Part shown: piece by piece, positions 40,728 to 52,361 of the stretch | How the letters are laid out: the number at the start of each line of letters is the position of its first letter | Position numbering within the stretch: the first letter of the stretch is position 1 | Program-made: the position numbers and the translations under genes | The notes under the pieces: model-generated | Told to the model about the DNA's origin: nothing | Databases searched by the model: none | What the model saw: only the letters and a program-made list of their open reading frames with translations | Source of the DNA: Ipomoea triloba | Lineage: Eukaryota; Streptophyta; Magnoliopsida; Solanales; Convolvulaceae | Assembly (NCBI RefSeq): GCF_003576645.1 | Contig: NC_044916.1 | Coordinates: forward strand, 27,727,711 to 27,791,710 | Length of the DNA stretch: 64,000 nucleotides | Reading direction: 5' to 3'

Positions 40728-40754
40728 AACGTGGAGTTGATCATAAGCCGCCAT
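39312..40754 (-). CDS. UDP-glycosyltransferase, UGT73 type
   Basis: An intronless family 1 glycosyltransferase that would transfer glucose from UDP-glucose to a small lipophilic acceptor such as a flavonoid, hormone or phenolic in the cytosol. The 480 residues have normal family length. The catalytic His is His19 in AQGHMIPTLDMAKLF and its activating Asp is Asp122 in CLVADMFFPW. The PSPG donor box spans Trp347 to Gln390, exactly 44 residues, with HCGWNS and ending AEQ; that final Gln usually favours UDP-glucose. QLHVFFFPMMAQGHMIPTLD and the GSGMASF segment (family norm GS(V/M)A) are typical of the UGT73 clade. I chose the ATG at 40754 because MAAYDQ directly precedes the conserved first strand; the frame is open 53 codons further upstream without an expected sequence. 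The acceptor cannot be inferred. The coding region is much richer in GC than its flanks. Confidence 0.95.
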
Positions 40755-42267
40755 GGAGATACAACGATGAAGAAAGCCTGGAGAAATGGGAAGAGAACAC
40801 AGGACGCCATTGGAGCATTTAAAGGAAGAGAAAAGGGTTAATTTCTTAATTAAATTCACTTTCCAAACTTTAGTAAAGGAAATGTAATCAGAAAACAGAT
40901 TTTTTTTTTTCAACTTTTATTTAAGTCGTGCTTGATTCACGTAATAAAAATAGAAAGAATATATATTGTGACCCTCCAAAAGTTTGGTACGCAAAAATTC
41001 ATAATATAGAATGAATTATATTTGTTAATGTTTGGTTAACTTGCAAAATATATAGAAAGAATAAACTATGGGTTGGGCAATGGCGGCAATCTTGCATTCC
41101 GCTTCAGCCCAAGTGATCGGCTTCGACCTATTTCAAATTTTCAATATGAGATTTCAAGATGCTCATACAATTTTGGAAGGGATTACTACCTTTCTAATTT
41201 TTATAGGTGACCGGTTTATAATTAATGTGCATGTTTTGGGGTATTTAGTATTTATTACTTTTCTAGTTTAGTGGAAGTACCATAATTACTTTTTAGCAAT
41301 TTTTTTTTTGAAAGGTACTTTTTAGCAATATAAATACTCTGAAAATAGGGGCTTCTAAAGGGCTAAACTCATTTTACTCAAAGCAATAATATTATTCTCT
41401 TACTCTGAACATGTGTATGAAGCCGAATACGCCAGGGGGATCAAAGTCATCAATTGTGAGTAGTAGATGGAATAGTCGTACTACCTACGAGAAAATGGGT
41501 AACAACGATATGATGGTGCACTCCATATCTAATGAATAGGCTAAGGAGGAATTGGTTGTTAGGGATAGATACCCAATAAGGAGTTAAAGTGGCAAGTCAA
41601 CATATAGAAATTACTTTCCAAAATATCAATATATTCCTCAAATCACCTCCACTACCTAAGTATCTTTATATTTCCTAAATCACTATTATATCTCACAAAA
41701 TATTCCACTCTACCATAAATCCCAATTACTATAAGTATATTACATTACTAAAGTATGAGCTATTATGATCTAGATATGTAACCTTTAATATATGTGCAAA
41801 CACACATGGATCTCGATTCTTATAAGAACCACTTACGTGAGAACCCGTGAACCATTTTGGACGGTAGATATGGCAATGATATGATGGCTTCATTTAATGT
41901 TTTGTTTTTATCTATTATTTTAAATTTTGGAGGCAGGATAATGTGGTAATTGTTTAGTACGCTTAGTGTGTTGCATTGTAGAACATTGAGATGCGCATCC
42001 TAAGATACTAGATTGTGTTTGAATGCACAACTAAAGAGGTATTGATGCACAACATGCTATATAGAAATAATCAAATACTACTTAAGGTAACAAGGCATAT
42101 CAACATGTTCAATAGATCGATTGAACATACTATTGATCCAACGATACTACTCAACCAATTTATTGAGCGTGTTGATTAGTGACCAAATTCCTTTAGAATA
42201 AGTGACCCCGATTAATCCACAAGTTCTCACTTGATATTATAATCAAGTGATGAAACTTGTTGCGTAT
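40755..42267. other. Gene-free region upstream of UGT
   Basis: AT-rich sequence with no supported gene. A 67-codon plus-strand frame at 41068-41271 is not convincing. The first 100-200 bases are the probable UGT promoter and leader, but no clear TATA box is visible. Confidence 0.5.
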
Positions 42268-42972
42268 AATAATAGGCATTAATCCTGCTAAACCCTAATG
42301 TTGTCTCCCTTTTATCTCTAAAACAAAAAGCTTTTCTCTACTGCTCAACTTCGATTTCCACCGCCGGCCTCCGGCCAGAGCTCTAATGGAGCTTTGAGCC
42401 GACTGTTTTGGTCACCTTCTATGTTTACTCTCGCTCTTCTTCCGCCCCGACCACCGTTGCAGCTCTGTCCGCCTCCGACCACCGCCACAGATATTTTTCT
42501 TCCGCTTTCTTTCCCTTTGAATAAAATAATAGTAAGTAGGTATTGGGGTTTGTGTTGGTAGTCTTGAACTCCCAAACCCTACTTTGGCTTTACCACTTTT
42601 TATTTTCTCTATTATTGTGTTTTCCTCTCGTTACTTTCACGGGCTTTTTCCTCTCGTTACTTTCACGAATTTTTCATTATCATTAGCATAAATCGTTTAG
42701 TTTGGTTTTGGCAAGTGTTGATCTTATCATGGGCGAGCAAAAAAGAATGATGATGATGACCCAGATTTTTTATGAAGCTTTAAGCTCCTTGAAGGAACAT
42801 AGTTTCCTAGTTATGTGCGATTCAAGTTTTCTATAGCATAGTTAGAAAAGTTGTTTCTATGTCTGACTGTAAGGAATGATTTACCATTTCATTGATCATT
42901 GATGTAAACGTTTTATATTATGAATTAATGGAATAGCTACGTTTATCTTCAAAAAAAAAATAATAGGTATTA
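42268..42972 (+). mobile_element. Short L1-like retroposon with poly(A) tail and 14-bp target duplication
   Basis: AATAATAGGCATTA at 42268-42281 and AATAATAGGTATTA at 42959-42972 flank a 677 bp insert ending in a poly(A) tail. The insert opens with TAAACCCTAATGTTGTCTCC and a GC-rich CCGCCGGCCTCCGG-type leader. It has a repeat of CTCTCGTTACTTTCACG at about 42626-42669, an ATG at about 42729 starting a short frame, and the 3' end AATGGAATAGCTACGTTTATCTTCAAAA. That 3' end and GC-rich leader fit a plant L1 LINE with most of both ORFs deleted. A processed transcript of a host gene is the other possibility. Confidence 0.62.
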
Positions 42973-43463
42973 TATTGTTTATTAAATAACTAATTTTATT
43001 TGCAATACAATTATATTATTATTAAAAGAAAAAAACTATTTTTTACCCTCCTAAAATTTTTCTTCCTGTTGTGAATCATTCAATGCAACATTTGCAGCTT
43101 ATAAATTCATACTCCATACTACCTATTTCTAAATTTCAGTTTTACATGTCTTGCAATAAATCGAAAACCATGCAAGTTCTTATACCCCAAAGAACTATTT
43201 AAGAAGAATGAATAATACAGGAAGAGGTTAATTTCCATAGTCTCTCGATCTAACAAAACATATACTGAATCATTTTATACACACACATCCTCAATTACTC
43301 AGAATTCGGAACTCAACTTTAAATATAGTCAAGAGTAATATATATGTCAAGATATACCGGCCTTGACATCCACAATAAATATTGATGCTACTCACCAACA
43401 GGCTTCTCAATGGCGATGAAGGAAATAATTTATGATGCAGAGCATTTTTACTCCATTTTTGAG

Positions 43464-46400
43464 TCACTGCATCTTCTCAATGGCACGTTTTATTTGAAGG
43501 GCAGCACTAACTACATTCCCCCTTGTAATAATTCCAACCTTCACATGGAAGAAGACAGCTACTGGTCAGGAATTACATGCTTGCTGATTATAATTTACAG
43601 TCAAAACAACTAAATAAAACAATTGCAATACCAGTTTGCCATCACCATCCACCACTGGTAATCGACGATACTTTGTTTCAAGCAACAACCTAAAATTAGA
43701 AAACTAATAATTCAGTATTCTTGATATTATTGGTATCCAGTAAAGTTATAAAATAAAAATAATAATAATAATAAAAGGTGACCAAAACATATCGGATATT
43801 TCACATGGTATTTAATAAAAGACAAAGGAAAAAGGAAACAAATATTTACTGACAATATCGTCCTAAACAGCTAAACATGAATCACTGAGGAGCAAGCAAA
43901 AGCAATATAGCAATGAAACAGTCATTTAGAATATTTTATAAGAGACTCATGTTTGCTAGCACTAGGAATAGGTAGAAGAAGAGTAAATAAAAGACTTTTA
44001 CCCAGTAGAAATAGTAACAATAAAAGTAAAATAACTGTCACACCCAAAAAAAAACCTTAAGATTAACAGTAGCATCATTAAAAGTAATCATGACCATAGA
44101 CAATACCTTGCAGCATCCTCAAGATTAGTGTGTTCACGAACAGCAAGAGGAGTTGGAGTCATGAGGTCACCAACAACTTTCCCATTAGTTTTGTTCAACA
44201 GTTTCTGGATTTCATTAAAAGTCTGCCATATATATCAACAATTAGAGAAACTTAGATGTAAAGGGCAAATTGCTATGGATACTCTCATCAACACTTGGCA
44301 ATCTCTCACCCATCATCCCCAATGCACAACTCTCATAACAGCACAGAGCTTGTCAACAGTAACACAACAAACTGGTATCACTACCAGAAAGCAAATCATA
44401 TCAAGAAAAGATGATACAAGCCGTCAAACACATAGGATTGTAAGAGTATAAAACAAAATAGAAGAAAAATATCACATACCTTCCAAGTACTATCAACATC
44501 TGGAAACAAGTTTGTGTCACCTTGGGGACCACCTGAGTTTGAAGAAAGCGCACCTCAGTTATTATCAATTACTGTAGAAAGCAGAGCTGCACATTGATGC
44601 GCAATATAGGATAAGAGAGTTAAATTCTAGTTTTTGTCCATCAACTATTGCTCTTTTCCACATTTAGACTTTGACTTTAACATGGACCAATAAATTCGCT
44701 CAGGTTCTCAAGTGTCTTGTTGCTTAGTAATGTTGCTGCATATGCCACTCCAAGATACCCACCAATGCCGCAGAAACTAAGGAAAGGGCAAATGAAACCT
44801 GACTACATAGCTTGCCTTGAAATGAAGTGTGATTATAACAAATGGCTACCAACAAGTATATTTTTATGAAAAATGAATTTGTTGATTCCATATTGAAAAT
44901 CTTGTTAATTCCCACAGTTTTCTATAGAAAGAAAGAACAGATATGCACTCCAAGTTGGGAATTTTGACTCCAAATGTGGAAGAACATGCCAACCTTGTGA
45001 AGTCACGTGTTTATCCTTGAATTTGAAGGATTTTAACAGATTGGACTAAGGAAGGACCAAATGTGAAATGTAGTCAGATACAAGATATGATTGATTTTAA
45101 AATGGAGAACTAAATATGGAAAATGCAATAGTCAAGGGACTAAAACTAGAATTCTCTAGGGAAAAAAAAAAAAGTCTGTATCTGACTAAGCAAAATGTGT
45201 TAAATAGTCAAGATCAAAAGCATTTGTTAGTGCCACAAAGAAATGACCAACTCCATACTTCTTGAAATGAATAAGACATCAGGGTCTGTAGAGTTCATCT
45301 GTCTGATCATATGATCAGACCATTATCTACTTCAGCCTGTTCATATGCTCCATCAACTATCAAGAAAACTGTCATGTCAAATGAACTCTCACTTCACTAG
45401 TGACAATCACCCAAAAAAAGTCTATAAGCAGAACTACTGCATAGTACTAGTTTGAAAAAATCTATTGTCAAGAGAACTACATATTTGATCTTAGAACATC
45501 AATAATACCTGAGATGGAATCAAGTGCCAATAAATCATAATCAGACACCACGCCAACCTACAGCAAAAAGTCAGTTAGTGGATGTGTTGGTGTTACCATA
45601 ACTACTGTTGTTTATGCAGAAAACCAGCTCAACTTAACTTCACAGATTAGTAAGTTTTAGCCAGACTAGTGCTTGAAGAGTTGTCAAGCTGCTCAAACAT
45701 AAACCAGACATCTGCCAGAGCTTATTGAGGGTTTTGTGTAGTTCACATACATTTATCTTTGATCCCTCACCAATTAAGAAAGTGAGTGGAGATTTATTTT
45801 CTCTGATTCTCATTGCTAGAATGTGCACCCTTCCTACTAATGTTCTAAATAGGAGGATACCAAGTCCATAAACAACTTGAACAATGGCCAATACTTTTTT
45901 TTCCAACATATTCAGATTTTGTTATGCAATGGAATGAAAAGGCAAGGACAATAAAACAGAAGTTACCAAGTTCCAATCATCATCTATGACAGGAAATCCA
46001 GTTATTCGTTTCTCAACTAGAGTATCAAGGGCTGCAAATTTCAAAATCTATAATAAAATTTCAAAAACAAACAAAAAAAGTAGAGTATTTCAGAAGTTCA
46101 GCTAGCAAAAACAAAGGAATAAGAGCAACCTTCATCAACGGATGTTGTAGCTTTAACGACATGTAAATCCTCTTTTCTAGTCATGAAATCACCAACCGTG
46201 TAATGTCCATCTTTAGGCTACAAAATCAAAATCCAAATCAACAAATACACTCATCGGACATACCTCCCCACACTAACACGGAACAGAAGAGAACCTTACA
46301 GGTTGAGAATTGCTGGCAGCTGTAGCGGAAATGGAGGAAGGAACGGCAGCAGGCCGACGAAATTCAGAAAGTTCATGGCGCCGCCGGCGAGAAGAGGTAT

Positions 46401-46512
46401 TGAGGACGACCGGATGTCTCGGAGGAGACAGTCTATGATGAGCAATATTGCAGGGGAGAAGACGATAATTGACGGCGAATATTGTGCCGGAAAGGGAAAT
46501 GATCGAATCCAT
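43464..46512 (-). CDS. Two-CBS-domain protein, plastid (CBSX1/2 type)
   Basis: A small soluble protein made of a transit peptide and two CBS modules. Family members CBSX1 and CBSX2 in Arabidopsis bind adenosyl nucleotides and activate plastid thioredoxins. Eight exons on the minus strand: 46512-46300, 46217-46130, 46031-45967, 45557-45509, 44532-44480, 44222-44107, 43689-43632 and 43538-43464. They give 238 residues, the length I recall for CBSX2. Residues 1 to about 68 are Arg/Ser-rich (NTSSRRRRHELSEFRRP). The first CBS module runs from YTVGDFMTRKEDLHVVKATT through RITGFPVIDDDWNLVGVVSD. The second runs from VVGDLMTPTPLAVREHTNLE through YRRLPVVDGDGKLVGIITRG. The end is NVVSAALQIKRAIEKMQ. Several exons are only 49-65 bases. 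Nothing is missing. Confidence 0.95.
44614..45162. mobile_element. TIR element in intron 4 of the CBS gene
   Basis: The left end (from about 44617, TTAAATTCTAGTTTTTGTCC) and the right end read in reverse (from about 45160, AGAATTCTAGTTTTAGTCCC) align over some 60 bp, continuing through CAACTATTGC and CCACATTTAG versus GACTATTGC and CCATATTTAG. The element is about 545 bp, lies wholly inside the 951 bp intron 45508-44533 and encodes nothing. The GTCC(C)TTGACTATTGC wording resembles the foldback at 17757-18255. Confidence 0.62.
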
Positions 46513-46789
46513 AGGAACTGACGGAAGTGAGATTGAGATCAGTACTTATAGAAGGATCAGAGTCAGAGACTCCATTGCGCAATGATCTGTTCGCTTTGCC
46601 TTGGTTGATGAATGGAAAGGACTGAGGAACAGATGAAAGCGCAGTGTAGCTTTCCGGGCAATTTCTTCACCCCGGAGAAAGTGGCGAGTCGGTCTGTAGA
46701 AACGGATAGAAACTCGCCAGAGTTTTCCGCAACATCTCCGATGAAATGATCACGTGGGACCAGCGCATTAAGGATTTTCTCGCTTTACC

Positions 46790-47380
46790 GGCGCAAATTT
46801 TACTGTGGATTGCGGTCCACGTTTAACTGTGATCCATGTATCAAAACCGCATCGTTTTGACTAATGAAAACAAACTGTTGAAAAATTTTCATTTTATATA
46901 TACTAAAGTTTTCTTTCAATACAACTGCAGTTCTTTTTCAACACAACTACAGTTCTTTTTCGATATGAATATAATTTCATTTAACATTATACATTCAAAT
47001 GTGTGAAATTATAATTCAATTTCCTTTCAACACAACTTCAATTTCTTTTATAATACACTGCAGTTTCTTTTCAATACAACTACAATATCATTTTGATATA
47101 ACTACAGTTTCATTGGACAATATGCACGTGAAACTGTTATTTAGTTTCATTTTATATACACTACAGTTTCCTTTCACCACAACTATAATTTCATTTCGAT
47201 ATACCTACAGTTTCATTTGATAATATAAAAAAAATTTGAGACAATATCTTTTGAGATAAACTATAGTATCCTTTACGCAATTTCGTTAAGAATTCCGACA
47301 ATTATTTTTTTTACTGAATGAAATAGTGGCATTTTGTGACCATAGTCAACAATTGTGGACCATGGTCCACCGTATAATCT
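46790..47380. mobile_element. Non-autonomous Mutator-like element, copy B
   Basis: The same family as copy A. The left end is GCGCAAATTTTACTGTGGAT followed by GCGGTCCAC; the right end has TTGTGGACCATGGTCCACCG followed by TATAAT. The interior has tandem TTTC(A/T)TTT(C/T)GATAT(A/G)ACTACAG units. It also contains ACCGCATCGTTTTGACTAAT, which copy C matches with AACGACGTCGTTTTGATTAA. No clear target duplication remains. It lies 280 bp upstream of the CBS gene start. Confidence 0.65.
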
Positions 47381-47797
47381 TACCTCTGTTACCAGTCATC
47401 AATATGGGCCTTTTTAAGCATCCTTTTGGGCTGATCGAACACAACAAACCCATTCCATTTTCAATCAAAATTTGGTTTGCCTTTCAATTAATCTTTGAAA
47501 CCAATTTCATATCTATATCTATCCATACCATTAATAAAAACAACATCTTATATTTTAACTTTTCGCCAAAAACACGTATATACTATTAAGATTTACATAA
47601 TATTATAAAATACGATAATACAACTCTTTAATACAATATATTTTTTCTATTCATAATACAATTCTACATCAAATACAATCTATACTCTATACTATTATTA
47701 AAAACAAAATCTTCCATTGTGTTTTCCCATATTAATAAAAATTATAGGGGTGGACATTTTAATTTGGTTTCTTTAATGTAGAATTGTATTACCATAT
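47381..47797. other. Gene-free spacer
   Basis: AT-rich with many ATAATACAAT-like runs. No gene or clear repeat border is seen. Confidence 0.5.
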
Positions 47798-48156
47798 TTT
47801 ACAATAGAAAAATGGGTCAAATAGGCCCCTGAATTTTATTCTAAGGGGGCGTTTGGTTCACGGAATCTTGGATTACCCTAGGTAATAGGATTACCTCCAG
47901 GAAGGTAATGTGAGATTTTGGGAATGTAACATTACCTGATGTGTTTGGTTTGGATTGTGGAATATAATATTACTTTGTTTGGTTAAGGGTTATATTTTAT
48001 GTTATATGGGACAATTTACTATAATGTCCTTATATATATGTATGAATGTATTGATGCTTAATACGTAGTATTAAAAAATAAATATATAAATATACACACA
48101 TGTATATTTGATTATATAAACATATATTTATTTTATATATGTTATTGTGTTAGTAA

Positions 48157-48200
<44 letters not shown>

Positions 48201-48850
48201 AGGATTAGTTAACAAGGGCAAAGTTGGAATAATCCAAGGTAATCTTAGATTATGTAAAAAAACGGGGGTAATCACATTACCTTGAAACATTACCGCCACA
48301 TCAGCTTTGAGGTAATATAACATTACCAGACTCAGATTACCTAGGTAATCTCAGATGACCCGAACCAAACGGCCCCTAAAAGTGCGATTAGGCCCTCGAG
48401 CTTTAAAAAAGTGCAATTACACACTTGAACTTGTTGAAATGAGTCAACTAAACCTAATTTATCGGTAACCAACAAGTTACCGGTAAATTATTGACGTTGA
48501 CCTCCGTTAATCGCTGCTATTACTGTTCACCACCGCTAAAAAATTTATTAAAAAAAAAAACTGCCATAAATTATTTTCGGTCGTTTTCTCCCATTGGAGA
48601 AGAGACGACCAAGGTCGCCTTCTCCGGTAGATCGGAGAAGTTTTTTTTTTTTTTTAATTGTCGTCGTAAAAAAAATATCTCGCCGGAATTTTAAATGACC
48701 GGTTATTTCAAGTGAATAAGCAACTACTGGGTTTAAACGCCTAAAAATGACAAGTTCAAGTGTGTAATTGCACATTTTTAAAGTTTGAGGACCTAATTGC
48801 ACTTTTGACTAAAGTTCATGGGTTTATTTGATCATTTTCCCTTTACAATA
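47798..48850. mobile_element. Mutator-like TIR element, family 2 copy 4, with 9-bp target duplication
   Basis: TTTACAATA at 47798-47806 and 48842-48850 flanks an element with ends GAAAAATGGGTCAAATAGGCC and, read in reverse, GGGAAAATGATCAAATAAACC. Inner inverted stretches also pair: TTAGGCCCTCGAGCTTTAAA and AAGTGCAATTACACACTTGA on the left with AAGTTTGAGGACCTAATTGC and TCAAGTGTGTAATTGCAC on the right. The core has the GC-richer GGTCGCCTTCTCCGG motif shared with copies near 20 and 25 kb. A 532 bp Harbinger-type MITE has inserted into its left part. Confidence 0.75.
47842..48379. mobile_element. PIF/Harbinger-type MITE nested in a Mutator-like element
   Basis: An element at 47845-48376 has ends GGGGGCGTTTGGTTC and GAACCAAACGGCCCC and is flanked by TAA on both sides (47842-47844 and 48377-48379), the three-base TWA duplication of PIF/Harbinger elements. 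Subterminal GATTACC/GGTAATC pairs recur on both sides. An (ATT)n microsatellite lies at about 48159-48195. Removing it and one TAA rejoins the outer element's left end cleanly. Confidence 0.82.
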
Positions 48851-49904
48851 TTATGTTGCAGGGAAGTATGTGTATTGTATTATTACCATTAATAATCTTA
48901 ATATAGAATTGCATTACAAATAGGAAAGTATGAAAGTATATATTGTATTAGGATTTGTATTACTGTATTTTAATGTACAATTATAGTACGAATATGAATT
49001 GTATGACCATATTTTACAATATTACGCAAACGTTAATAGTATAGGAAATTAATAATAAACAAATAATTGCTATTTTCAGATATATTAAATAAAATAATCA
49101 TGTTATTCCAAATTAAACAAAAAAATAAATAAATAAAACAATCATGTTGTGTAGCATAAATATGAAAATATTTGGAGATAAATATAAGAGCACTGCATAC
49201 TAAATTGTTTAGTATTATATTATTCTCTAAAAATTTTACAATATCGTGTATTTTATGTTAGAGTATATATATTTATGAAAATATTATTTAAGATATTGTA
49301 AAACTTCATACTATTTTATCCTACATTCCTACTATAATATATTCATAATATTTATTTCAATGTGATACTAGAATTTTTACACGTGAACTGGTCGGTGCTA
49401 TACACAAATGTAATAACCAAAATGAAAAAACAAATCAATCAATTATATTAATAAAGCAGCTAAGCGAGATAATAAATGCGTACAAAAAAGTTTTTATTAT
49501 GAAAAGTTGATTTCACAAAGCAACGGGACTTTTAATACACCCAACTCAAAACGGAATAACGTAAATGCAAATGCTAATTGATACGCTAACTTGACACGTC
49601 ACCTGTTAAGCTTGATAAATGCAAATGCTAAGTGGATGGAATATATTGACAAAACAACTAAGATAGAGGATAAGTACAAGGAAACTTTTAATACACCTAA
49701 CTCAAAACATTAAAAAAAAAAAAAAAAAACAATTAGGGTGTGTTTGGAAAGTAGGAAAATGACTTTTGAAAAATGTTTTCCGAAAATAGATTCATTTTTC
49801 GTGTTTGGATGTTTTCAGGAAAACTGTATTTGTGTGTTTGGTTCATTTTATGTAAAATGAGTAGAAGTTCTCTGGTTTAAAATTCAATTCTTAACTCTCA
49901 AAAC

Positions 49905-50050
49905 TAGTGCCAAATACCTTATGGTTTAGTGGCACCCGGTATACACTTTCACATGGAGGGGAGTGAGTTCGAGTCTAAGTGAGGGCAACTGTTGACTCTT
50001 TGTGCTTCAGTACAACAGAAGTTCACAAATCTATACTCCTTACTAAACAA
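49905..50050 (+). mobile_element. SINE-like retroposon (family 1) in the foldback loop
   Basis: ACCTTATGGTTTAGTGGCAC forms a tRNA-like head. GAGTTCGAGTCTAAG is a good B box, and TGTTGACTCTTTGTGCTTCA is the family hallmark. This is the best preserved head and B box of the family-1 copies in this window. Confidence 0.62.
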
Positions 50051-50937
50051 CATACATTCACTAGCTCATTTTTGAGATTTACCACCTACAAGCCTTTCCA
50101 ACTCTATATTTCCTGTAACCCAAATTGGTACACTTTGAGAATCAATTTCTCATTCATCATTATCCATTTTGTGCATATGATATATTAAATTAGACCTCTC
50201 ACTTAAGAGAATATTAATCATCTTTAACCCGACCCAAATTGAAAGTAAGCCTCAATAAACAAAATGATCTTTTTAAAATCATTATCGAACACAACTTACA
50301 GTGAGTATCAAGCTTATAACTTGACGTGTAAAGTTAACATAAGAATCAACTTTCACATTAATTGTTTATGTCTTGAGTTAAATAAAAATGTTTGATTCTC
50401 ACGACATCACATGTTCTCACAGTCTTGTGCTGCTTACATCATGGCATAACTTAGCTTGCATGGGTTACAAATTTTTGTATGCAAGTGGACACGAGTAAAG
50501 TCTTTGCAAGCAGGGATTTAATTTGCACTTTATGTGCGCGAGATCGAGAGAATCTATATACTATACAATTCAAATTCATTAGAAAAGGAAGTTATATATA
50601 TGTACTTGTGCAAATCTACATCATTTTTCAATGTGAAACAAAGATTACTTAAAGTTTTTCAACTTCATTTTTTCTTAACTCACATGGATATATTATGAGA
50701 ATTAAGTTCACATTCACTATTATCCATTTTATGTGTATAATATACTCCAATATTAAAAATTTCACTTTGCATAACTTGAATCTAATTTGACCATACTAAA
50801 ATTGAGAGCGAATCTCACTGAAAATTATATCACAAAATGATTACTTTTTAAAGTCAATTTTCAACACAACTTACCGTGAGTATCAAACTTAGAAGCTGAC
50901 GTGTCAAATTAACATATCAAATAACATTCACATTAAG

Positions 50938-51362
50938 ACTGTGTTTGGAAACACGGAAAATGATTTACGGAAATCATTTTCCGAGTTTTTCATGCTTGGC
51001 TACACTTGAAAAACCAGTCAACAGAAATTGATTTCCGTTGACTGGGGAAATCAACCCAAAATGGTGGAAAATGTTCATTCGCAACAAAAAAATTTCTTTG
51101 TGCGGCGATAAAAAAAAAACATGCTGCTGAATCGTCACAGGCTTGGGTTTCCGGCGGAAACCAAAGCCATGCTCTGGTTTCCCACCGGAATCCAGAGCAG
51201 CACTACTTTGGTGCGGAAATCAGATAACTTCTACTCATTTTTTCAGAAAATGAGCTAAACGCACAAATACAGTTTTCTAGAATACATCCAAACACGGAAC
51301 ATGAATATATTTTCCGAAAAACATTTTTCAAAAGTCATTTTCATACTTTCCAAACAACCATA
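50938..51362. mobile_element. MITE-like unit with GTTTGGAAA ends
   Basis: It begins GACTGTGTTTGGAAACACGG and ends, read in reverse, ATGGTTGTTTGGAAAGTATG. Internal palindromic phrases such as GGAAATCATTTTCC recur, and TTTTCCGAAAAACA appears near the right end. Its right part is shared with the foldback right arm, while 49736-49875 is the inverted partner in the left arm. A looser relative may lie at 56880-57410. Confidence 0.55.
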
Positions 51363-51504
51363 ATTTTTTTTTTTAATGTTTTGAGTTAGGTGTATTAAAA
51401 GTTTCCTTGTTGCTTTGCAAAAATATGTTTTTTTTTTTTTTAATAATAAGAGATTTTCCACCCTCATTTATCCTCTATCTTAGTTGTTTTGTCGATATAT
51501 TCCA

Positions 51505-51527
51505 CCCCCCCCCCCCCCCCCCCCCCC
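51505..51527. repeat. Run of 23 C bases
   Basis: An uninterrupted C run followed by ten T bases sits in the foldback right arm where the left arm has no equivalent. Such runs are rare in AT-rich plant intergenic DNA and are also common sites of sequencing length error. Confidence 0.9.
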
Positions 51528-52353
51528 TTTTTTTTTTGGTTTCCTCTTGCCTTGTTCCTAAGCTAGGCATGCATAATCTATTCATGCTAGCTTACGGATT
51601 TATCAAGCTTAACAGGTGACGTGTCAAGTTAGCGTATCAATTAACTTTTGCATTTACGTTATTTCGTTTTGAGTTGGGTGTATTAAAAGTCTCGTTGTTT
51701 TGTAAAACCAACTTTTCATAATAACAACGTTTTCTGTACTCATTTATCATCTCTCTTAGTTGCTTTATTAATATAATTGATTTATTTTTTCAGTTTGATC
51801 ATTACATTTGTGTCTAGCACCGACCAGTTCACGTGTAAAAGTTTTAGTATCACATTAAAATAAATATTATGAATATATTATAGTAGGATAAAATAGTATG
51901 AAGTTTTACAATATCTTGAATTATATTGTCATAAGTATATATACTCTAACGTAAAATACGCGATATTGTAAATTTTTTAGAGAATAATATAATATTAAAC
52001 AATTTATTATGGAGTGATACTTCATCCCCTCTTTTATTTATTTCCAAATATTTTCATATTTATGCTACACAACATGATTGTTTTATTTTATTTTTGTTTA
52101 ATTTGGAATAACATGATTGTTTTATTTAATATATCTGAAAATAGCAATTATTTGTTTATTATTAATTTCCAGTTATTGCTTAGCAATGCCGTAAACCTTA
52201 CCTCATAGTATCTGGAACTCGCTCCGCTGCGGTCGCAGCATCTTGGACCACGTCGTGAAGGCACGGGGCCCCACAGATTTAATCCAACGGTGAGGATTTT
52301 GGTGTAGAGATTATCTTAGGGCTTTGCTGAGGCACAACCCCCAACAACTGCGG

Positions 52354-52361
52354 GTATAAAG
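52354..52361 (+). promoter_or_regulatory. TATA box of the poly(A)-binding protein gene
   Basis: GTATAAAG lies about 390 bp before the ATG and is followed by CT-rich sequence from about 52385. This implies a leader of roughly 360 bases, long for a plant mRNA. Confidence 0.55.

Larger units (their letters stand above)
49044..52170. mobile_element. Large foldback element with arms of about 0.85-0.95 kb
   Basis: The left arm (49044 to about 49875) and right arm (about 51235 to 52170) are inverted copies. Outer ends are GGAAATTAATAATAAACAAA on the left and its reverse complement ending at 52170. An internal exact match is CACGTCACCTGTTAAGCTT near 49600 against AAGCTTAACAGGTGACGTG near 51602. Another is CACGTGAACTGGTCGGTGCTA near 49381 against its inverse near 51815-51835. 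The loop of about 1.36 kb holds a SINE-like piece (49905-50050), a direct repeat (about 50130-50360 and 50690-50935) and a separate MITE-like unit. No transposase is seen. No clear flanking duplication is visible. Confidence 0.78.

Noticed and set aside
41068..41271. 67-codon hydrophobic frame upstream of the UGT
   Set aside because: Too short, no family resemblance and no promoter-like context.
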